In this document: positions 1 to 9,102 of the stretch, piece by piece
Numbering within the stretch: position 1 is the first letter of the stretch
Layout of the letters: each line of letters opens with the position of its first letter
Assembly (NCBI GenBank): GCA_016712445.1
Contig: JADJRB010000003.1
Location: 1-64,000 of the forward strand
Direction of reading: 5' to 3'
Length of the DNA stretch: 64,000 bases
Origin: Acidobacteriota bacterium
Lineage (GTDB): Bacteria > Pseudomonadota > Alphaproteobacteria > Caulobacterales > Hyphomonadaceae
Made by a program: the position numbers and the translations under genes
The notes under the pieces: generated by a model
The model's database searches: none
Told to the model about the DNA's origin: nothing
The model's input: only the letters and a program-made list of their open reading frames with translations

Positions 1-1053
1 CCAAGGCGTCCATCGATGCGCAGGCCGGCGGTTGCTGAAGAGTTTCGCCGCCAGGCGCCAGCCAAGCGGCGTTCGCCTCGGCGCCCCGGCAGAAACCAGG
101 CTCTCATACGCCAGGAAGATCCCCCTCGTCCAGAAGCTGCCCGAACACCGGCCGTCTTCGGGCGCTTCAAATGTTCTCTGCCAGTGTTGCGCGCCGGTTG
201 TGTCATAGGCCGCAACGGAAAGGCGGCCTTCTGTTTCGGCAGGCCCGATCAGGATCAAGCCGTCGTCACCAGACAGGACAATTGCGGACCTTTTCGGGAC
301 TGCCGTGCGTATCAACCGGCGTTCCCATTTCGGCGTTACACCTTCTCCGTAGGCGGAAAGGGTCACCCCTTCGGGGCCTGTCTGTGCCAGATAGAATCCC
401 GAGACACCTGCTGGCGCGAGCGACGCACCCGTGATGCCATCCGGCACCGGCAGGTCCGCCGTACTCAGGTCAGCGCCCCCATCGATCCTCACGATCGAGG
501 CACGGGTCACCGGCTCGTCGGCTTCGCCATGCGAAAGGATGGCAACGATTTCTCCGCCGCCCAGCGCCGTATAGGCCAGCATCCGGTCCCCGCCGTCGGT
601 CCCGAAAATGCCGATGACTCCTGACCGCAGGTCTTCCCCGAACTCCCCGAGCCGGGCCATGCGCCAATCCGGCGGCGCGGGCGCCACCAACTCAGGCCCG
701 GCTGCCGGCTGCAGGAAGCCGAACGGAAGCTCGTCCCTGACCCACCAGCCAGCCAACCCGGCCGCGGCAAGGAAGAGCGCAACAAGACCCGCGAGCCGCG
801 CGGCGCCGCCGGCACCTTTCCTAGGCAGTTCAAACTGAGCCTCGGTTCCATCGTCCAACATGACAGCCCCCGCCGCGCCGCATCTCGGGCACACGTGACC
901 GCCCTGCTGCCGGCGCATTTCGATCAGGCAGGCTGAACAGCGCAATGCAATTTTCCCCGCGACATGAACCGCCCTGTGGCGCTTGAATAGTCTGTCTCCC
1001 GTCTGGATAGCCTGCACCGGTGGTGCGCAGCAACCCTGCCGCGTATGCCGCAT
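1..1053 (-). CDS. Partial zinc-ribbon, single-pass membrane protein (runs off the left edge)
   Basis: The reading frame is open without a stop from 1053 to the window edge, about 351 residues. Two CxxC pairs (CSAC near residue 39 and CPRC near 54) form a zinc ribbon. One hydrophobic helix follows at about residues 84-104. The rest is a Gly/Asp-rich region with repeating short strands that looks like a beta-propeller or other all-beta outer domain. The protein is therefore probably anchored with the ribbon in the cytoplasm and a large domain outside. I chose the ATG at 1053; a GTG at 1017 would also keep both CxxC pairs. I do not recognise the family. Whether it belongs to the mobile element or to the flanking chromosome cannot be told from here. 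Confidence 0.7.
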   Translation of the reverse strand, partial: MRHTRQGCCAPPVQAIQTGDRLFKRHRAVHVAGKIALRCSACLIEMRRQQGGHVCPRCGAAGAVMLDDGTEAQFELPRKGAGGAARLAGLVALFLAAAGLAGWWVRDELPFGFLQPAAGPELVAPAPPDWRMARLGEFGEDLRSGVIGIFGTDGGDRMLAYTALGGGEIVAILSHGEADEPVTRASIVRIDGGADLSTADLPVPDGITGASLAPAGVSGFYLAQTGPEGVTLSAYGEGVTPKWERRLIRTAVPKRSAIVLSGDDGLILIGPAETEGRLSVAAYDTTGAQHWQRTFEAPEDGRCSGSFWTRGIFLAYESLVSAGAPRRTPLGWRLAAKLFSNRRPAHRWTPW

Positions 1054-1176
1054 GGCCAGCGCATCCAATGCTTCTCGCCGTTGGGGTGATTTTCAGGCGG
1101 TCGCGCCGCAATCAAGGCTTTACGTGCCTTGCATGTTGCGCAAAGTGCGAGGTGACCGGAAGCGCGGCGTCCGGGT

Positions 1177-2022
1177 GTGCACGGCGAAGCTCAGATGCGT
1201 GAACCTGTCGAGCGTCCGAATTCGTCCCGCTACGCGCGCGGAGGCCCGCGCCGCGCTGGCCTGACGCCCCGCAAGCCAGCCAGTACGGACAGCGCGCTGG
1301 AGCCGCCCGTCCCCGCCCTCAACCCTGAGGCCCACAAGGCGCTGGTCGCAGACAAGCTGGCCGGGTTTGCCGCCGTGACCTGGGACTGGTCCCAGATTCA
1401 GGAATACACGGTTGGCGCGATCCAGGAGATCCTCGCAAGCAGGACCGTGCCGCCCGACCGGATGACCAGCCCGCGACTGGACATTGCGATCCCGGCCATT
1501 GAAGCGATGCGGTATTCGGGACTGAAGCGCGAGTTTGCGCTCCTCATCGCCTCGACGATGGACACCGGGCTTGCCGATGATGCTCACCGTCCTTCATCGG
1601 ATCTCAAGCAGCTGACGATCGATGAAGTACGCATCGTCATGAGTTTCCCCGATGTCGGCCAGGTCCTTCCCTGCGCCAATATCAACTACCTCGACCGTAC
1701 CGGCCGCATCTCTCTCATCGCTCCGGCACATTGTCCCCGAACATGTCGCCCGCGTCTGTGAGCGCCCGAAAGCATTGGGCGGCTATATCGACCTTCTTCG
1801 CCTGAACATCATCTCCGCGCCGGCATCTTGCGATCAGTGATGAACGCTTCTACCGGGACCTCCTCGCTCAGGACTTCGTCGCGCGTCTTCGAAGCAAATG
1901 TCGCCCCGGGCCTGAAGGCCAGCGTCAACCGGCGCGTGCTGGCCCTGACAGATTTCGGCCAGCTGTTCCGCCGGTGCTGCCTCGACGAGCTAGGCGAAAG
2001 AGCTGATGTGCATCGCCTGTAA
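1177..2022 (+). pseudogene. DUF4393 (Abi-alpha-like) gene, destroyed by serial frameshifts
   Basis: Frame 1 carries an N-terminal part with an EFALLIASTMDTG stretch and a KQLTIDEVRIV stretch, both typical of the DUF4393 family, which includes Abi-alpha abortive-infection proteins. The protein then continues in frame 2 (IVPEHVARVCERPKALGGYI), frame 3 (SDERFYRDLLAQDFVARL) and again frame 1 (ALTDFGQLFRRCCLD), ending at 2022. The frame changes lie near 1700, 1825 and 1900. The segment between MDTG and KQLT also looks damaged by small compensating losses. No single frame could give a full protein, so the gene is dead unless the sequence is wrong here. The family call is from motif memory. Confidence 0.6.
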
Positions 2023-2162
2023 GCCCGTCATCGCTCCGTCTATTTCGAAGAGGGTGCCACAAGTGGACATAGCGACATATCAGACCGCCGGACAGCCCGA
2101 ACCGTCATCCGCTTAGCCGTTCAGAGTCAGCTGGATGGGAGTCCACGCTCCAACCGCCTGAT

Positions 2163-2517
2163 TCATACCACAGGACAATGTTGCCCGTCTCGTATGGCGA
2201 CCGGGTAGATCAGGTCTTCGTAGTCAAGAACATTCGACAGGTTCGGGACACTCGTAAACAGCAACCTGGGAACCGCTTCCGCCCCCCGCACATTTCGAGG
2301 AACAGCCGGAAGGCATGCGACGGTCGAGATTTCGACGCTAGCACGTGCGACAACAGAAACTACGCCCGGTGAGTTTGACCTGCGGGGCAGCAGCCTGGAG
2401 GACACGATAGAAATACGCGTTGGCACCGCAGTGATGGGCAATCTGCACGACGTTGAGCGGGCTCAGCGCTGCTATCAGGTTCGGGAAATAGTCGTCCCGA
2501 CTGTTAGAGGGACCACG
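2163..2517 (-). pseudogene. Decayed gene readable across frames, unnamed (possibly a metal-dependent hydrolase)
   Basis: On the minus strand a protein-like stretch (DDYFPNLIAALSPLNVVQIA, then HHCGANAYFYRVLQAA) runs from about 2517 to a stop at 2338. A second piece (RPSHAFRLFLEMCGG) lies at about 2262-2330 in another frame. A third (LLFTSVPNLSNVLDYEDLI) runs to a stop at 2163. Their order and composition suggest one gene broken by frameshifts. The IAHHCGAN segment resembles the histidine-rich motif of metallo-beta-lactamase-fold proteins, but this is only a suggestion. It faces the DUF4393 remnant tail to tail, and both look like eroded cargo of the element. Confidence 0.35.
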
Positions 2518-2649
2518 GCGCTACGGCGACCACCGCCTGAGCGGAGACGATCCCGATAAAACCTCTACCTTCATGGGTGATTCAACATGCATCACTCTGT
2601 TGAGGGACGCTGAAGTTCCCCTGTAGAAATTGAACAACAAGTGAGAGGC

Positions 2650-2844
2650 TCAACGGTCGGTCGAGCTCGCCTCAGCCGTAAGTCCAAACTGGCTCCCGAT
2701 CCCCTCGCCCCGGCGAACCTTCCGCACCACCTGATCAATGAAGTAATCGAACCGTCTCTGACCGAGCGCGTGCGCAATTTCGCGCTCGCCTTCTGGGATC
2801 GGATCGGTGCGGGTCAGCCAGTAGAGCACGAACTGGCCAAGGGT
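2650..2844 (-). pseudogene. C-terminal fragment of an unknown gene cut by the IS21 element
   Basis: A clean minus-strand frame of about 64 residues begins directly at the IS border and ends with TGA at 2650-2652. It reads TLGQFVLYWLTRTDP and then REIAHALGQRRFDYFIDQVV, a normal-looking helical protein end. No start codon lies in front of it except inside the insertion sequence, so its N-terminal part has been lost. I do not recognise the family. Its missing 5' end points into the IS, as does that of the trbE remnant on the other side. Confidence 0.45.
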
Positions 2845-2894
2845 TGTTGATTTCTGCTGAGAACTGACCCGGGATTTCCATCGAGAACTGACCC
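2845..2894 (+). repeat. Left end of IS21 element (outer and inner terminal repeats)
   Basis: The tip TGTTGATT is followed by two copies of a GAGAACTGACCC motif, at about 2859-2870 and 2883-2894. The right end of the element carries matching inverted copies. Confidence 0.8.
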
Positions 2895-2928
2895 GCCTTG
2901 TGACTATCTTTCGGGTTTCATTTCCGGG

Positions 2929-3710
2929 TCAAGATGATGCCTTCTCCTTTTTCGATTTCGGCTTCTGCGCCGAGCTGTTCTTGAACCGGAAGCTGTCATT
3001 GCCGGTTTCGAGGATGTGGCAGTGATGGGTGAGGCGATCGAGCAGCGCGGTCGTCATTTTCGCATCGCCGAACACGCTGGCCCACTCGCTGAAGCTCAGA
3101 TTGGTCGTGATGACGACGCTGGTGCGCTCGTAGAGTTTGCTCAGCAGATGGAACAGGAGCGCGCCGCCTGATGCGCTGAACGGCAGGTAGCCCAGCTCGT
3201 CGAGGATCACGAGATCGGAGTGGATCAGACGGTTCGCGATCTGACCGGTTCTCCTTGAGCCTTTTCCTGTTCGAGTGCGTTGACCAGCTCGACGGTTGAG
3301 AAGAACCGGACACGGCGTCGATAGTGCTCGATCGCATGTACGCCGAGCGCCGTTGCGATATGCGTCTTGCCGGTGCCAGGCCCGCCGACCAGGACGATAT
3401 TGTCGGCCACATCGATAAAGTCACACCGATGAAGCTGGCGGACGAGGGCTTCATTGATTTCGCTGCTGGCAAAGTCGAAGCCCGCAAGGTCGCGGTAAGC
3501 GGGGAACCGGGCGCTCTTCAGCTGGTAGGCCACGGACCGCACTTCCCGTTCTGCGGTTTCGGCTTTCAGGAGCTGGGACAGCATGGGGATTGCCGACTCG
3601 AACGCGGGCGAGCCCTGAGCCATGAGATCAGTGACGGCCTGCGCCATTCCGTGCATCTTCAGGCCGCGCAACATGACGACGATCGCGCCGCTGGCTGGAT
3701 CATGACGCAT
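2929..3710 (-). pseudogene. istB: istB, IS21 helper ATPase, frameshifted
   Basis: The N-terminal part, starting at ATG 3710, has the Walker A motif GGPGTGKTH and runs to a stop at 3225. The C-terminal part continues in another frame from about 3235 with the Walker B-like LVILDELGYLPF, then LSKLYERTSVVITTN and DRLTHHCHI, and ends at 2929. A one-base change near 3240-3250 (between KAQGE and GQIANRLI) joins the two. IstB is the AAA+ partner that activates the IstA transposase for target DNA. The start overlaps the istA end by 11 bp, the coupling usual in this family. The intact protein would be about 260 residues. Confidence 0.85.
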
Positions 3711-5230
3711 GACGGGTCTCCCCCACTGCACGCAACGTGTCGTAACGATCAACATTTGCCTGTGGCTCACTGGCGAGGCGCAACGCCTGCGGCGCCGTCA
3801 CAGGTGGTGTACTGATGGGTTTGCCATCGACCAGCCGGTGCAGCAGGTTCAGGATATGGGTCTTGGTTGCAACGCCTGCTTCCAGCGCCATCGACACGGC
3901 CGTCAGAACCGCGTCCTCATCGTGCTGCAACACCAGCGCCAGGATCTCGACCATTTCCCGGTCACCGCCCGGCGAACGCAGAAGTTGCCGCTGAAGCCGC
4001 CGGAAGTCGTCTGGCAGCTCCAGGAACGGCGCGCCATTGCGCAGCGCGCCCGGCTTGCGCTGGACCACTGCGAGATAGTGGCGCCAGTCATAGATCGTGC
4101 GCCCCGGGCCATCGTGAGATCGCTCGATGACGCGCCGGTGTTCGCACACGACCTGGCCCTCTGCGACGACGAGGAAGTGATCCGGGTAGACCCGCAGGCT
4201 CACAGGACGATTGGCGAACGACGCCGGGACGCTGTAGCGGTTGCGTTCCAGATGCACGAGGCAGGTGGGAGAGACCCGCTTGCCATATTCCACGAAGCCA
4301 TCGAACGGCCGACCCGCCGGCATCAGGCTGCCGGCTTCATCAGCCCAGGCATCGGCAACAGAACCGGGCTGGGTGCCATGCGGGATGTCCTGCCACAACG
4401 CACGGCATCGCTGCTCAAGCCAGAGGTTCAGGGCGTCCAGACTCTCCGCATGCGGTATAGGCTGCCATAGACGATGACGCGCATCCTGAACGTTCTTCTC
4501 GACCTGGCCTTTTTCCCAGCCGGCTGCCGGATTGCAGAACTCGGCCTCGAACATGTAGTGGCTGACCATCGCCGCAAACCGCGCGTTGACTGTCCGCGCC
4601 TTGCCGCGCCCGACCTTGTCGATCGCCGTGCGCATGTTGTCGTAGATCCCGCGCCGCGGCACGCCGCCAAAGCATACGGAACGCATGGTTGTGCGCGTCG
4701 AACAGCATCTCATGCGTCTGAAGGATATAGGCGCGCACGAAGAAGGCGCGGCTGTAGCTGAGCTTGAAGTGCGCGACCTGAAGCTTCGTGCGAACACCGT
4801 CAATGACCGCCCAGTCCTCGCTCCAGTCGAACTGGAATGCCTCGCCCGGCGCGAATGAAAGCGGCACAAAAGTCCCTCGTCCGCTTGTCTGCTGCTGGAC
4901 GCGGTACTCGTCTCGCCAGGCCCGTGCAAACGCCGCAACCCGGCCATACGAACCATCATAGCCAAGGCTCACCAGATCGGCATATGGCTGCTTGATCGTG
5001 CGCTTCTGTTTGCGCGGCCGCGTCATCTCCCGCCGCAGCCATGCCGACAGCCGGTCCGCATAAGGATCCAGCTTGCTCGGCCTGTCCGGCGTCCTGAAAC
5101 GCGGCTCGACCACCTCGGATCGCAGATACTTGCGCAGCGTGTTTCGAGAAAGGCCCGTCCGCCGGGAAATCTCCCGGATCGACATCTGGTCGCGGTGATA
5201 CCACCGCCGGATAACGCTCAATAATGCCAT
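3700..5230 (-). pseudogene. istA: istA, IS21 transposase, frameshifted
   Basis: The first frame, from ATG 5230, gives an N-terminal helix-turn-helix (MSIREISRRTGLSRNTLRKY) and the start of the DDE catalytic core (AFQFDWSEDWAVI, the first Asp). Near 4665-4680 the protein changes frame and continues with GVPRRGIYDN (second Asp), GWEKGQVEKN (catalytic Glu) and a long C-terminal region ending at 3700. Reading both frames gives a normal IstA of about 500 residues, so one indel separates the parts. The catalytic triad is otherwise intact. Sequencing error is an alternative to true decay. Confidence 0.85.
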
Positions 5231-5283
5231 GTCCAACACTCCATGGTCCCCCGCTCGCCAAAGCTCGGGACCGGTTCAAACAT

Positions 5284-5342
5284 GGTCACTTCTCAGTGGA
5301 AATTTCTGCCCTCCCAGGGTCAATTCTCAACGGCAATCAACA
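5284..5342 (-). repeat. Right end of IS21 element (outer and inner terminal repeats)
   Basis: Read on the minus strand, the outer copy starts TGTTGATTGCCG and contains GAGAATTGACCC; the inner copy is at about 5284-5303. They mirror the left end with a few mismatches. The base after 5342 is already inside the trbE remnant. Confidence 0.8.
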
Positions 5343-6343
5343 GGCGGTCTCCATCTCGATCCCGGCGGCGCCCGGCGCCCCCGGCTCCAGCCGCTGAAAG
5401 ATATCGACCAACCAGCAGAGGCGAGCTTTGCGGCGGACTGGCTGGCAGGCCTGATTGCCGGCGAGGGCGTCAACCTTACGCCGGAGCTCAAGGCGCGTCT
5501 CTGGCAGGGGCTCACGTCTCTTGCCTCTGCGCCGCAATCCGAACGTACACTGACGGGCCTCGTCCTCCTGTTGCAGGATGAGGCGCTGAAGACCGCGTTG
5601 CATCCGTTCACACTGGCGGGCCCGCACGGGCACCTCCTCGACGGAGACGAAGAAGATCTCGCCCTCGCCTCCATCACCTCTTTCGAGATGGAGGAGCTGA
5701 TGCAGCAAGCGCGGCGGCAACCGCGGTGCTCACTTACCTCTTCCACAGGCTCGAGGCGCGCTTTGATGGGCGCCCCACACTGCTGATGCTGGACGAGGCC
5801 TGGCTCTTCCTGGATGCGCCCGTCTTTGCGGCGCGCCTGCGAGATTGGCTCAAGACCCTGCGCAAGAAGAACGTCGCTGTGGTGTTCGCGACCCAGTCGC
5901 TTTCCGACATCAGCGCCAGCGCCATTGCCCCGGCGATCCTCGAAAGCTGCCTGACCCGGATATTCCTCGCCAATGAACGTGCCCAAGAGCCGGCTCTTCG
6001 GGAGACCTATGAGCGGTTCGGACTGAACGCACGCCAGATCGAGATCATCGCGCGGGCGACGCCGAAGCGGGACTATTATTTCCAGTCACCGAAAGGATCC
6101 CGCCTGTTTGACTTGGGGCTAGGCCCGGTCGCGCTCGCCTTTGCCGCTGCCGGCACGCCGGAAGACCAGGCCACAATAGACCGCGTGATGGCCGAGACCG
6201 AAGGCGAAGGGTTCGCGGAGACCTGGCTCCACGAAAAGGGCCTCGCCTGGGCGGCAGACCTCCTTAGCCGATGGCCGGGTCATTCCTCCGCTGACCGGAG
6301 CCCAAGCCAACCCTTCCGCCCACAGATCCTCGCTGCCGAATGA
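5343..6343 (+). pseudogene. trbE: trbE, conjugative transfer ATPase, 5'-truncated and frameshifted
   Basis: Only the C-terminal third of a TrbE/VirB4-family ATPase is left. The first frame begins at the IS border and reaches FEMEELMQ. Near 5706-5715 it shifts to the frame beginning AVLTYLFHRLEARFDG, with the Walker B motif TLLMLDEAWLFLD and the FATQSLSDI sensor region, ending at 6343. Full TrbE proteins are about 800 residues and include a Walker A motif, which is missing here. TrbE would power pilus assembly and substrate transfer. The stop overlaps the trbJ start (ATGA). With the ATPase gone, the transfer apparatus should be inactive. Confidence 0.85.
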
Positions 6344-7071
6344 GCCGCCCCATGCGCCGCCGCCTTGCCTGCCTGCTGATGACAACCGCGCCCCTGATGG
6401 CCATACCGGTTGCCGGACTCCTCGCGCCGCCTGCGATGGCGCAGCTCGCTGTCTATGATCCGGCAAACCATGCCCAGAACATCCTGCAGGCGGTGCGCGC
6501 CCTGCAGGAACTCGAAGGCCAGGTCCAGCAGCTCGCCCATGAGATCGAGATGCTGGAGAACATGGCCCGCAATCTCGAAACCCTCCCCGTCTCTGTCGCC
6601 GAGAGCATCATCGGCCAGCGGGTCCTCCGTATCCAGGAATTGCTGCGCCGCGCGCAGGGCATCGGCTACTCTGTCGATGAGATCGAGCGGGACTACGAGA
6701 CCGCCTATCCGGAAGAGTATGGCGCCGCGATACCGGGCTCCGTGCTTATCGAGGATGCCCGGGCCCGTTGGCGCCAGTCGCGGGACGCATTCCGCGAAAC
6801 GCTGACGGTGTCAGCCGCCGCACTCGAAGATAACGAGACGGATGCGGGCGCCATCCGCAGCCTCGTCACCCAAAGCCAGGACGCCGTCGGCGCGCTGCAG
6901 GCGGCGCAGGCCGGCAATGAGCTCAGCGCCATGACCAACCAGCAGCTGATGCAGATCGAGGCAATGCTTGCCGCCCAGCACCGGGCCGAAGCGCTGGAGG
7001 AGGCCCGCAAGCTGGCCGAAGCGGAACGCGGCCGCGCGCGCCTGCAAACCTTCCTGGGCACCGGAGAGTAA
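6340..7071 (+). CDS. trbJ: TrbJ, P-type conjugative transfer protein
   Basis: The product of 243 residues has an N-terminal signal peptide with a likely cleavage after PPAMA near residue 34. The mature part is helical and coiled-coil prone, rich in Gln, Glu and Ala (LQELEGQVQQLAHEIEMLEN). This is the VirB5-like TrbJ layout. TrbJ is exported to the periplasm as a minor pilus or adhesion component. The start codon overlaps the trbE stop, so translation was once coupled to trbE. A second ATG five codons in is an alternative start. No trbK entry-exclusion gene lies between trbJ and trbL. Confidence 0.88.
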   Translation: MSRPMRRRLACLLMTTAPLMAIPVAGLLAPPAMAQLAVYDPANHAQNILQAVRALQELEGQVQQLAHEIEMLENMARNLETLPVSVAESIIGQRVLRIQELLRRAQGIGYSVDEIERDYETAYPEEYGAAIPGSVLIEDARARWRQSRDAFRETLTVSAAALEDNETDAGAIRSLVTQSQDAVGALQAAQAGNELSAMTNQQLMQIEAMLAAQHRAEALEEARKLAEAERGRARLQTFLGTGE

Positions 7072-7076
7072 AGCCC

Positions 7077-8399
7077 ATGGAAGAGATGGATGTCATCGAC
7101 CGGTTCCTGGAAACTTTCATCCGCTACATCGATAGCGGGTTCGGGCTCCTGCAGGGTGATGTGGCCTACCTCACCTCCACGCTGATCGTGATCGACATCA
7201 CGCTGGCGGGCCTTTTCTGGGCTCTCTCACAGAACGCCGATGTGATCGCCGGGCTGATCAAGAAAGTCCTCTATGTCGGCTTCTTCGCCTTCCTGCTCGG
7301 CAATTTCGCGGGGCTCTCCCAGATCATCTTCGACAGTTTTGCCGGGCTCGGCCTGAAGGCGGGCTCCAGCCTGATCACAGCCGAAGACCTAATGCGGCCC
7401 GGCTATATCGCGGGCGTCGGATACGGCGCCGCGCTGCCGCTGCTTGAAGAGGCCAGCGAGATGATGGGACCCATCGCTTTCTTCGAGAACTTTATCCTGA
7501 TCGCGGTGCTGCTCATCGCCTGGGCCGTGATCCTGATCGCCTTCTTCGTGCTTGCCGTGCAGCTCTTCGTGTCGATCCTTGAGTTCAAGCTGACGACGCT
7601 GGCCGGGTTCGTGCTCGTGCCCTTCGCGCTCTGGAACAAGACTTCGTTCCTCGCCGAGCGCGTCCTGGGCAATGTCATCACCTCGGGCCTGAAGCTGATG
7701 GTGCTGGCGATCATCATCGGCATCGGCTCGACGCTTTTCTCGACGATCACCGAGGCGTTCGCGGGCACCGAGGATGTCACGCTCGCCGAAGTCATGGGGA
7801 CGGTGCTCGCCGCGACGGTCTTCCTCTGGATGGGCGTGGTCGGCCCCGGCAGGGCAAGCGGCCGCATCACCGGCGCCCCGCAGCTGGGCGCGGGCTCGGC
7901 CATCGGCGCGGCGGCAGGTGTCGCGGCCGGAACGGTCGCCGCAGGTCTCGGTGCCAGGGCTGCGCTGGGCGCCGCCGCAGGCGGCGCGGCAAGCGCCGTC
8001 AAGGCGGGCGCCTCGATGGCCGGCGGCGCCCGCACGGCGTTCGATCTCGGGTCAACGGCTTCTGGAAAGAGTGGTACGGCAGGCTTTGCCGCCGGCCTTG
8101 GCGGCGTTGCCCAGGCGGCTGGGGACACCGTGCGCCGCGCGGCCTCTGGCCCGGCCAGCGCCGTGCGCGATGCCTACCGGCGCGGCGCGCGCGGCGCGTT
8201 CGAATCCACCGGCGGCTCGAGTTCGTCACCCTCCGAAACTCCGTCCTCCTCCCCGCCGGAGAAGAGCCCCGGCTGGGCGCGGGGCATGCGTACCTCGCAG
8301 CGCGTCGGCGAGGCCCGCCAGCTCGCAATGCACAGCCTGCGCGACGGCGATCGCGGCTCCTCGGGCGCCGCCCCCTCCCTGAACAACAAGGACGAGTAA
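7077..8399 (+). CDS. trbL: TrbL, P-type conjugative transfer membrane protein
   Basis: The product of 440 residues starts with a short cytoplasmic segment and then several hydrophobic helices spread over residues 25-265 (for example LIVIDITLAGLFWALS and LIAWAVILIAFFVLAV). The C-terminal 150 residues are Ala, Gly and Ser rich with little structure (GGSSSSPSETPSSSPP). This matches TrbL/VirB6, the polytopic inner-membrane channel component of conjugative type IV secretion. It starts five bases after trbJ, so the genes are one operon. Confidence 0.9.
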   Translation: MEEMDVIDRFLETFIRYIDSGFGLLQGDVAYLTSTLIVIDITLAGLFWALSQNADVIAGLIKKVLYVGFFAFLLGNFAGLSQIIFDSFAGLGLKAGSSLITAEDLMRPGYIAGVGYGAALPLLEEASEMMGPIAFFENFILIAVLLIAWAVILIAFFVLAVQLFVSILEFKLTTLAGFVLVPFALWNKTSFLAERVLGNVITSGLKLMVLAIIIGIGSTLFSTITEAFAGTEDVTLAEVMGTVLAATVFLWMGVVGPGRASGRITGAPQLGAGSAIGAAAGVAAGTVAAGLGARAALGAAAGGAASAVKAGASMAGGARTAFDLGSTASGKSGTAGFAAGLGGVAQAAGDTVRRAASGPASAVRDAYRRGARGAFESTGGSSSSPSETPSSSPPEKSPGWARGMRTSQRVGEARQLAMHSLRDGDRGSSGAAPSLNNKDE

Positions 8400-8403
8400 C
8401 ACC

Positions 8404-9102
8404 ATGCGCTTCAAACGCCCAACCGCTCACTATGGCACGTCGCCCTATCCCGAGACGCCCTACCAGAAAGCCGGACAGGTCTGGGATGAGCGGGTCGGCT
8501 CGGCCCGGGTCCAGGCGAAGAACTGGCGGCTGATGGCGCTTGGGTGCCTCGCGCTTTCGTTCGCGACCTCCGGCGCGCTGATCTGGCGGAGCCTGCAGTC
8601 GACGGTGACGCCCTATGTCGTCGAAGTTGACGAGACCGGCGCGGCAAAAGCCGTCGGCCCGGTAACCGAGCTCTACACGCCGTCCGACGCGCAGATTGCG
8701 CATCACCTCGCCGGGTTCATCACCTTTGTGCGTAGCCTGTCGATCGATCCGGTTGTTGTTCGAGAGAGCTGGCTCAAAGCCTACACCTTTGCCGGACCTG
8801 CAGCCGCCACAACGCTTTCGGAATACGCCCGCGAGAATGACCCGTTTGCCGCGATTGGCCGTCGATCGCGCACGGTGGATGTCGTCAGCATTGTGCGTGT
8901 CTCGGGCGAAAGCTTCCAGGGCCGCTGGATCGAGAAGACCTATGAGGGCGGCGCGCTCACCGGCGCAAAGCGGTTCACCGGCGTTTTCACGATCACGCTC
9001 CAGCCGCCAAAGGATGCTGAGACCCTGCGCGCCAACCCCCTCGGCCTTTATGTCCGCTCGCTCAGCTGGAGCGAAGACCTTGTCACAGGAGAAAGACAAT
9101 GA
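8404..9102 (+). CDS. trbF: TrbF, VirB8-like conjugative transfer protein
   Basis: The product of 232 residues has a cytoplasmic N-terminus, one membrane helix at about residues 42-60 and a periplasmic VirB8-type domain with LSIDPVVVRESWLKAY and a C-terminal NPLGLYVRSLSWSEDL. TrbF is a structural scaffold at the inner membrane that contacts TrbG and TrbI. The gene follows trbL closely and its stop overlaps the trbG start, consistent with a coupled operon. Length and motifs are normal. Confidence 0.9.
   Translation: MRFKRPTAHYGTSPYPETPYQKAGQVWDERVGSARVQAKNWRLMALGCLALSFATSGALIWRSLQSTVTPYVVEVDETGAAKAVGPVTELYTPSDAQIAHHLAGFITFVRSLSIDPVVVRESWLKAYTFAGPAAATTLSEYARENDPFAAIGRRSRTVDVVSIVRVSGESFQGRWIEKTYEGGALTGAKRFTGVFTITLQPPKDAETLRANPLGLYVRSLSWSEDLVTGERQ

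Larger units (their letters stand above)
2845..5342. mobile_element. IS21-family insertion sequence, both genes frameshifted
   Basis: The element of about 2.5 kb contains istA and istB in the usual order on the minus strand. It is bounded by inverted ends that begin TGTTGATT. Each end has an outer and an inner copy of a motif containing GAGAACTGACCC or a close variant, the multiple-repeat end structure of IS21 elements. No matching direct repeat of 4-8 bp is visible outside the ends (left flank AAGGGT, right flank GGCGGT). Both genes carry one frameshift, so this copy should not move unless helped by another. Confidence 0.85.

Noticed and set aside
2641..2850. Plus-strand frame of 69 codons before the IS
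   Set aside because: The minus-strand frame over the same bases looks more like a protein, and the plus frame ends inside the IS tip.
2845..5342. istA and istB frameshifts as programmed frameshifting
   Set aside because: IS21 elements normally express IstA and IstB from complete frames; I see no slippery sequence with a stem at either site. Mutation or error is simpler.
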